From a virus: 21,848 nt of DNA. The position numbers were made by a program, and so were the translations under genes. Below the pieces are notes generated by a model. That model ran no database searches and was not told the DNA's origin. It saw nothing but the letters and a program-made list of their open reading frames with translations. Positions 19,967-21,848 of the stretch are shown piece by piece. The stretch covers positions 1 to 21,848 of IMG/VR virus record IMGVR_UViG_3300001712_000002. One strand, 5' to 3'. Position 1 is the first letter of the stretch, and each line of letters starts with the position of its first letter.

Positions 19967-21657
19967 TGGCGTCGCCACCCGCTCTGGTCGACAACCGTGG
20001 CCAGCCTATCCCATCCGCGACGATCGCGCGGATCCGCGAGGATGCCCAGCGCGGCAGCAGCCGGATGCGCGGGTCGCTCGGTGGCGGTGGCGCGGGCAAT
20101 TTCTTCCCTTACGACGCGGTCAATTTTCAGTCGCAGGATCAAGGCGACTGGTTTCCGCAAGTCCGCTCGCCGGATACCGAGATCAACCTCTATCGCGACC
20201 GGATGGCCGCGAAGGCGCGTGATCTGCGCCGCAATGATCCATGGGCCAACGGCGCGATCAGCGGCATCCTCGATTCGACGATCGGCGCGCAATATCGCTT
20301 CGTTTCTAAGCCCGATTATCGCGCGCTCCGGCTCCACGCGAAGGGGTTCGACGCGGTTTGGGCCAACGAGTATCGCCAGGTGCTCGAGGCGAAATGGCGC
20401 ACCTATTCCGAGGATCTCGGCCACTATAACGACGTCAATCGTCGGCTCACGATCTCGCAGCAGTTTCGCCTCGCGCTCGGTCACAAACTGGTCGACGGCG
20501 AGTCGTTGATCGTCGCACAGTGGCGACCGGACCGGATCGGCCGCGGTACCGCGACCTACGCTACCTGCTTCGAAGGGATCGATCCCGATCGGTTGTCGAA
20601 CCCCAATATGGGGCCCGACACGCGCTATATCCGCGGCGGTGTCGAGATCGACGATGATCAGGTGGCGATCGCCTATCATATCCGCCGTGCCCACCAGTTC
20701 GACTGGTACAATTCGGTGGAGAGCATGCAGTGGGATCGCGTCGAACGCGAGGACCCGGACGGCTGGCGTCGCGTCTATCACGATTACGATGCCGACCGCG
20801 TCTCGCAGAACCGCGGCGTGTCGGTTTTCGCGCCGGTCATCGGCTCGCTCAAGATGCTGTCGCGCCTCTACGGGGTAAAGCTGCAGGCCGAAACCGTCGC
20901 GGCCGCGTTCGGGCTGTTCGTCACCTCGCCTTATGATTTCGAAATGGTGCGCCAGGCGCTCGATGACGAGGATCAGGACGAGAAGGCGTTCGGCTGGTAC
21001 CAGGACATGCGCTCCGACTTCCATTCGGATCGCGACGTCAGCGTCACCGGCGCGCGCTTCGCGACCCTCGCGCCCGGCGAGGATATCAAGTCGGTCGCGC
21101 CGGGCGGCGGCCAGACCGATATCAAGCCCTTCGCGCACGAAATGCTGCGCGGCGTCTCGGTCGCGATTGGCGTGTCCGGCGAGGAAGTGCACAACGATTA
21201 TTCGGACTCGAGCTGGTCGTCGGCGCGCGCCGGTATCGTCAAGGCGGAGAAGACCTACAATCGTCGCTGCGACGAGTTCGACCAGAACACCGCCACCCCG
21301 GTACTCGCCACCTGGCTCGAGGAGCCGTTCGAGCGCGGTGAGCTCCCGCTGCCGCGAAACGCACCATCCTATCTCGAAATGCGCACCGCCTATGCGCGTG
21401 GGCGTTGGCTCGGTTCCGCGCGTGGTTGGGTTGACCCCGTCGCCGAGCGTCAGGGCGTCGTGCTCGGCCTCGATGCCGGCCTCTCCACCATGGAAGAGGA
21501 ATGCGCGAAGCAGGGCATGGATTGGGAAGAGAACCTCGAGCAGCGCGCCATCGAATACCATCGCATGGTCAAGCTCGGTCTACCGCGGCCGCAATGGTTC
21601 GGCAACGAATACACCGCGACCCAGATCTCGGCACCGCAATCACCGGAGCAAGCCTGA
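19966..21657 (+). CDS. Portal protein, lambda gpB family
   Basis: A 563-residue protein from ATG 19966 (TGATG overlap). It has the lambda-type portal layout: N-terminal basic arm, INLYRDRMAAKARDLRRNDP followed by WANGAISGILDSTIGAQYRF, a wing region (KWRTYSEDLGHYNDVNRRLT), QFRLALGHKLVDGESLIVAQ, the GIDPDRLSNPN segment, AYHIRRAHQFDWYN, and RVSQNRGVSVFAPVIGSLKM. The C-terminal part has SVAIGVSGEEVHNDYSDSSW, WSSARAGIVKAEKTY. The protein forms the dodecameric portal through which DNA is pumped. Length is close to lambda gpB (533 residues). The following small gene overlaps by 1 nt. Confidence 0.96.
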   Translation: MASPPALVDNRGQPIPSATIARIREDAQRGSSRMRGSLGGGGAGNFFPYDAVNFQSQDQGDWFPQVRSPDTEINLYRDRMAAKARDLRRNDPWANGAISGILDSTIGAQYRFVSKPDYRALRLHAKGFDAVWANEYRQVLEAKWRTYSEDLGHYNDVNRRLTISQQFRLALGHKLVDGESLIVAQWRPDRIGRGTATYATCFEGIDPDRLSNPNMGPDTRYIRGGVEIDDDQVAIAYHIRRAHQFDWYNSVESMQWDRVEREDPDGWRRVYHDYDADRVSQNRGVSVFAPVIGSLKMLSRLYGVKLQAETVAAAFGLFVTSPYDFEMVRQALDDEDQDEKAFGWYQDMRSDFHSDRDVSVTGARFATLAPGEDIKSVAPGGGQTDIKPFAHEMLRGVSVAIGVSGEEVHNDYSDSSWSSARAGIVKAEKTYNRRCDEFDQNTATPVLATWLEEPFERGELPLPRNAPSYLEMRTAYARGRWLGSARGWVDPVAERQGVVLGLDAGLSTMEEECAKQGMDWEENLEQRAIEYHRMVKLGLPRPQWFGNEYTATQISAPQSPEQA

Positions 21658-21848
21658 TGTTTATCGATGTCACGCATAGTGGCGATGGGCGCACTTTGCG
21701 GCTGTCGACCTCGGCGATCGCCTATCTCGATCACGCAGAAGACGGAGCGCGCGTTCGCCTGATCGGCGGTGAGAGCTTGCGCGTCGCGGAGTCGCCAGCG
21801 GAGATCGAGGCGAGCATCGAGGCCCATTTCACAACCATCGTCGGTGTG
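21657..21848 (+). CDS. Small FlbD-like phage protein, truncated by the window's right edge
   Basis: The first 64 codons of an ORF starting at ATG 21657 (TGATG with the portal stop). It begins MFIDVTHSGDGRTLRLSTSA and continues IAYLDHAEDGARVRLIGGES, then LRVAESPAEIEASIEAHF. This strand-rich layout (N-terminal strand, I-x-Y-L, then GG-x-x-L-x-V-x-E-S) resembles small FlbD-type or similar regulators that sit next to portal genes in alphaproteobacterial phages; the assignment is from pattern memory. The C-terminus is outside the window. It is in the head gene cluster, so a head-assembly or packaging role is possible. Confidence 0.6.
   Translation, partial: MFIDVTHSGDGRTLRLSTSAIAYLDHAEDGARVRLIGGESLRVAESPAEIEASIEAHFTTIVGV

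Noticed and set aside
19909-21561. A 550-codon minus-strand frame antisense to the portal gene
   Set aside because: The portal protein is clearly coded on the plus strand, and the antisense product is Arg/Ala/Leu-rich without a domain.
1-21848. CRISPR array, tRNA, rRNA or insertion sequence
   Set aside because: No regularly spaced repeats, cloverleaf-type sequence or complete transposase was seen by eye; a tRNAscan/Infernal run would be the decisive check.

Overview
The window looks like a lambda-type temperate siphophage genome, most likely a prophage, in a high-GC alphaproteobacterium, probably a sphingomonad. The alphaproteobacterial reading rests on high GC, the strong third-position GC bias of the coding frames, and a phage-borne GapR (DUF2312) protein, a family centred on alphaproteobacteria. 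The phage reading rests on a lysogeny switch plus the ordered late genes TerS, GpA-type TerL, gpW and a lambda-type portal. No integrase or transposase is visible. The left boundary may lie between about 376 and 678, because the truncated gene at 1-375 shows no phage feature.

Leftward (minus-strand) half, 679-10415. A YdaS/Cro-like regulator (10161-10415) is followed by a possible small ORF, a CII-like regulator (9368-9838), and then a tightly coupled run of sixteen genes from 9262 down to 679. Most neighbours overlap by 1 or 4 nt (TGATG, ATGA). The run encodes small proteins with clustered cysteines, two small membrane proteins, a GapR nucleoid protein, a 662-residue ParB-like CTPase-fold protein with no ParA nearby, a 413-residue multi-helix-turn-helix protein, a CDC48/FtsH-type AAA+ ATPase and a terminal AlpA-family regulator. 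This is probably the early/replication-control operon.

Switch, 10416-10499. The 84-bp divergent region between cro and a cI-like repressor (10500-11108) holds an 18-bp perfect inverted repeat, a second copy with 3 mismatches, and a half-site midway between them. The repressor has an XRE domain but no visible S24 self-cleavage domain.

Rightward accessory segment, 11291-12839. After a possible promoter come three coupled genes: a WYL-like domain with a C-terminal membrane anchor, a secreted four-cysteine protein, and a three-helix membrane protein. Their position behind the repressor suggests expression in the lysogen, and they are the best candidate here for an undescribed (exclusion or lysogenic-conversion) system.

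Rightward middle and late genes, 12909-21848. A LexA-N-terminal-like winged-helix protein, a 259-residue protein of unknown function and a clear intrinsic terminator (14174-14207) lead into small genes, a DUF3164 protein with an unusual N-terminal extension, a possible virion/morphogenesis protein, and a small ORF ended by a terminator. The packaging/head module follows: TerS, TerL, gpW, portal and the start of a small FlbD-like protein. Eight GGTTGC/GCAACC copies cluster upstream of and inside terS, a candidate packaging recognition region.
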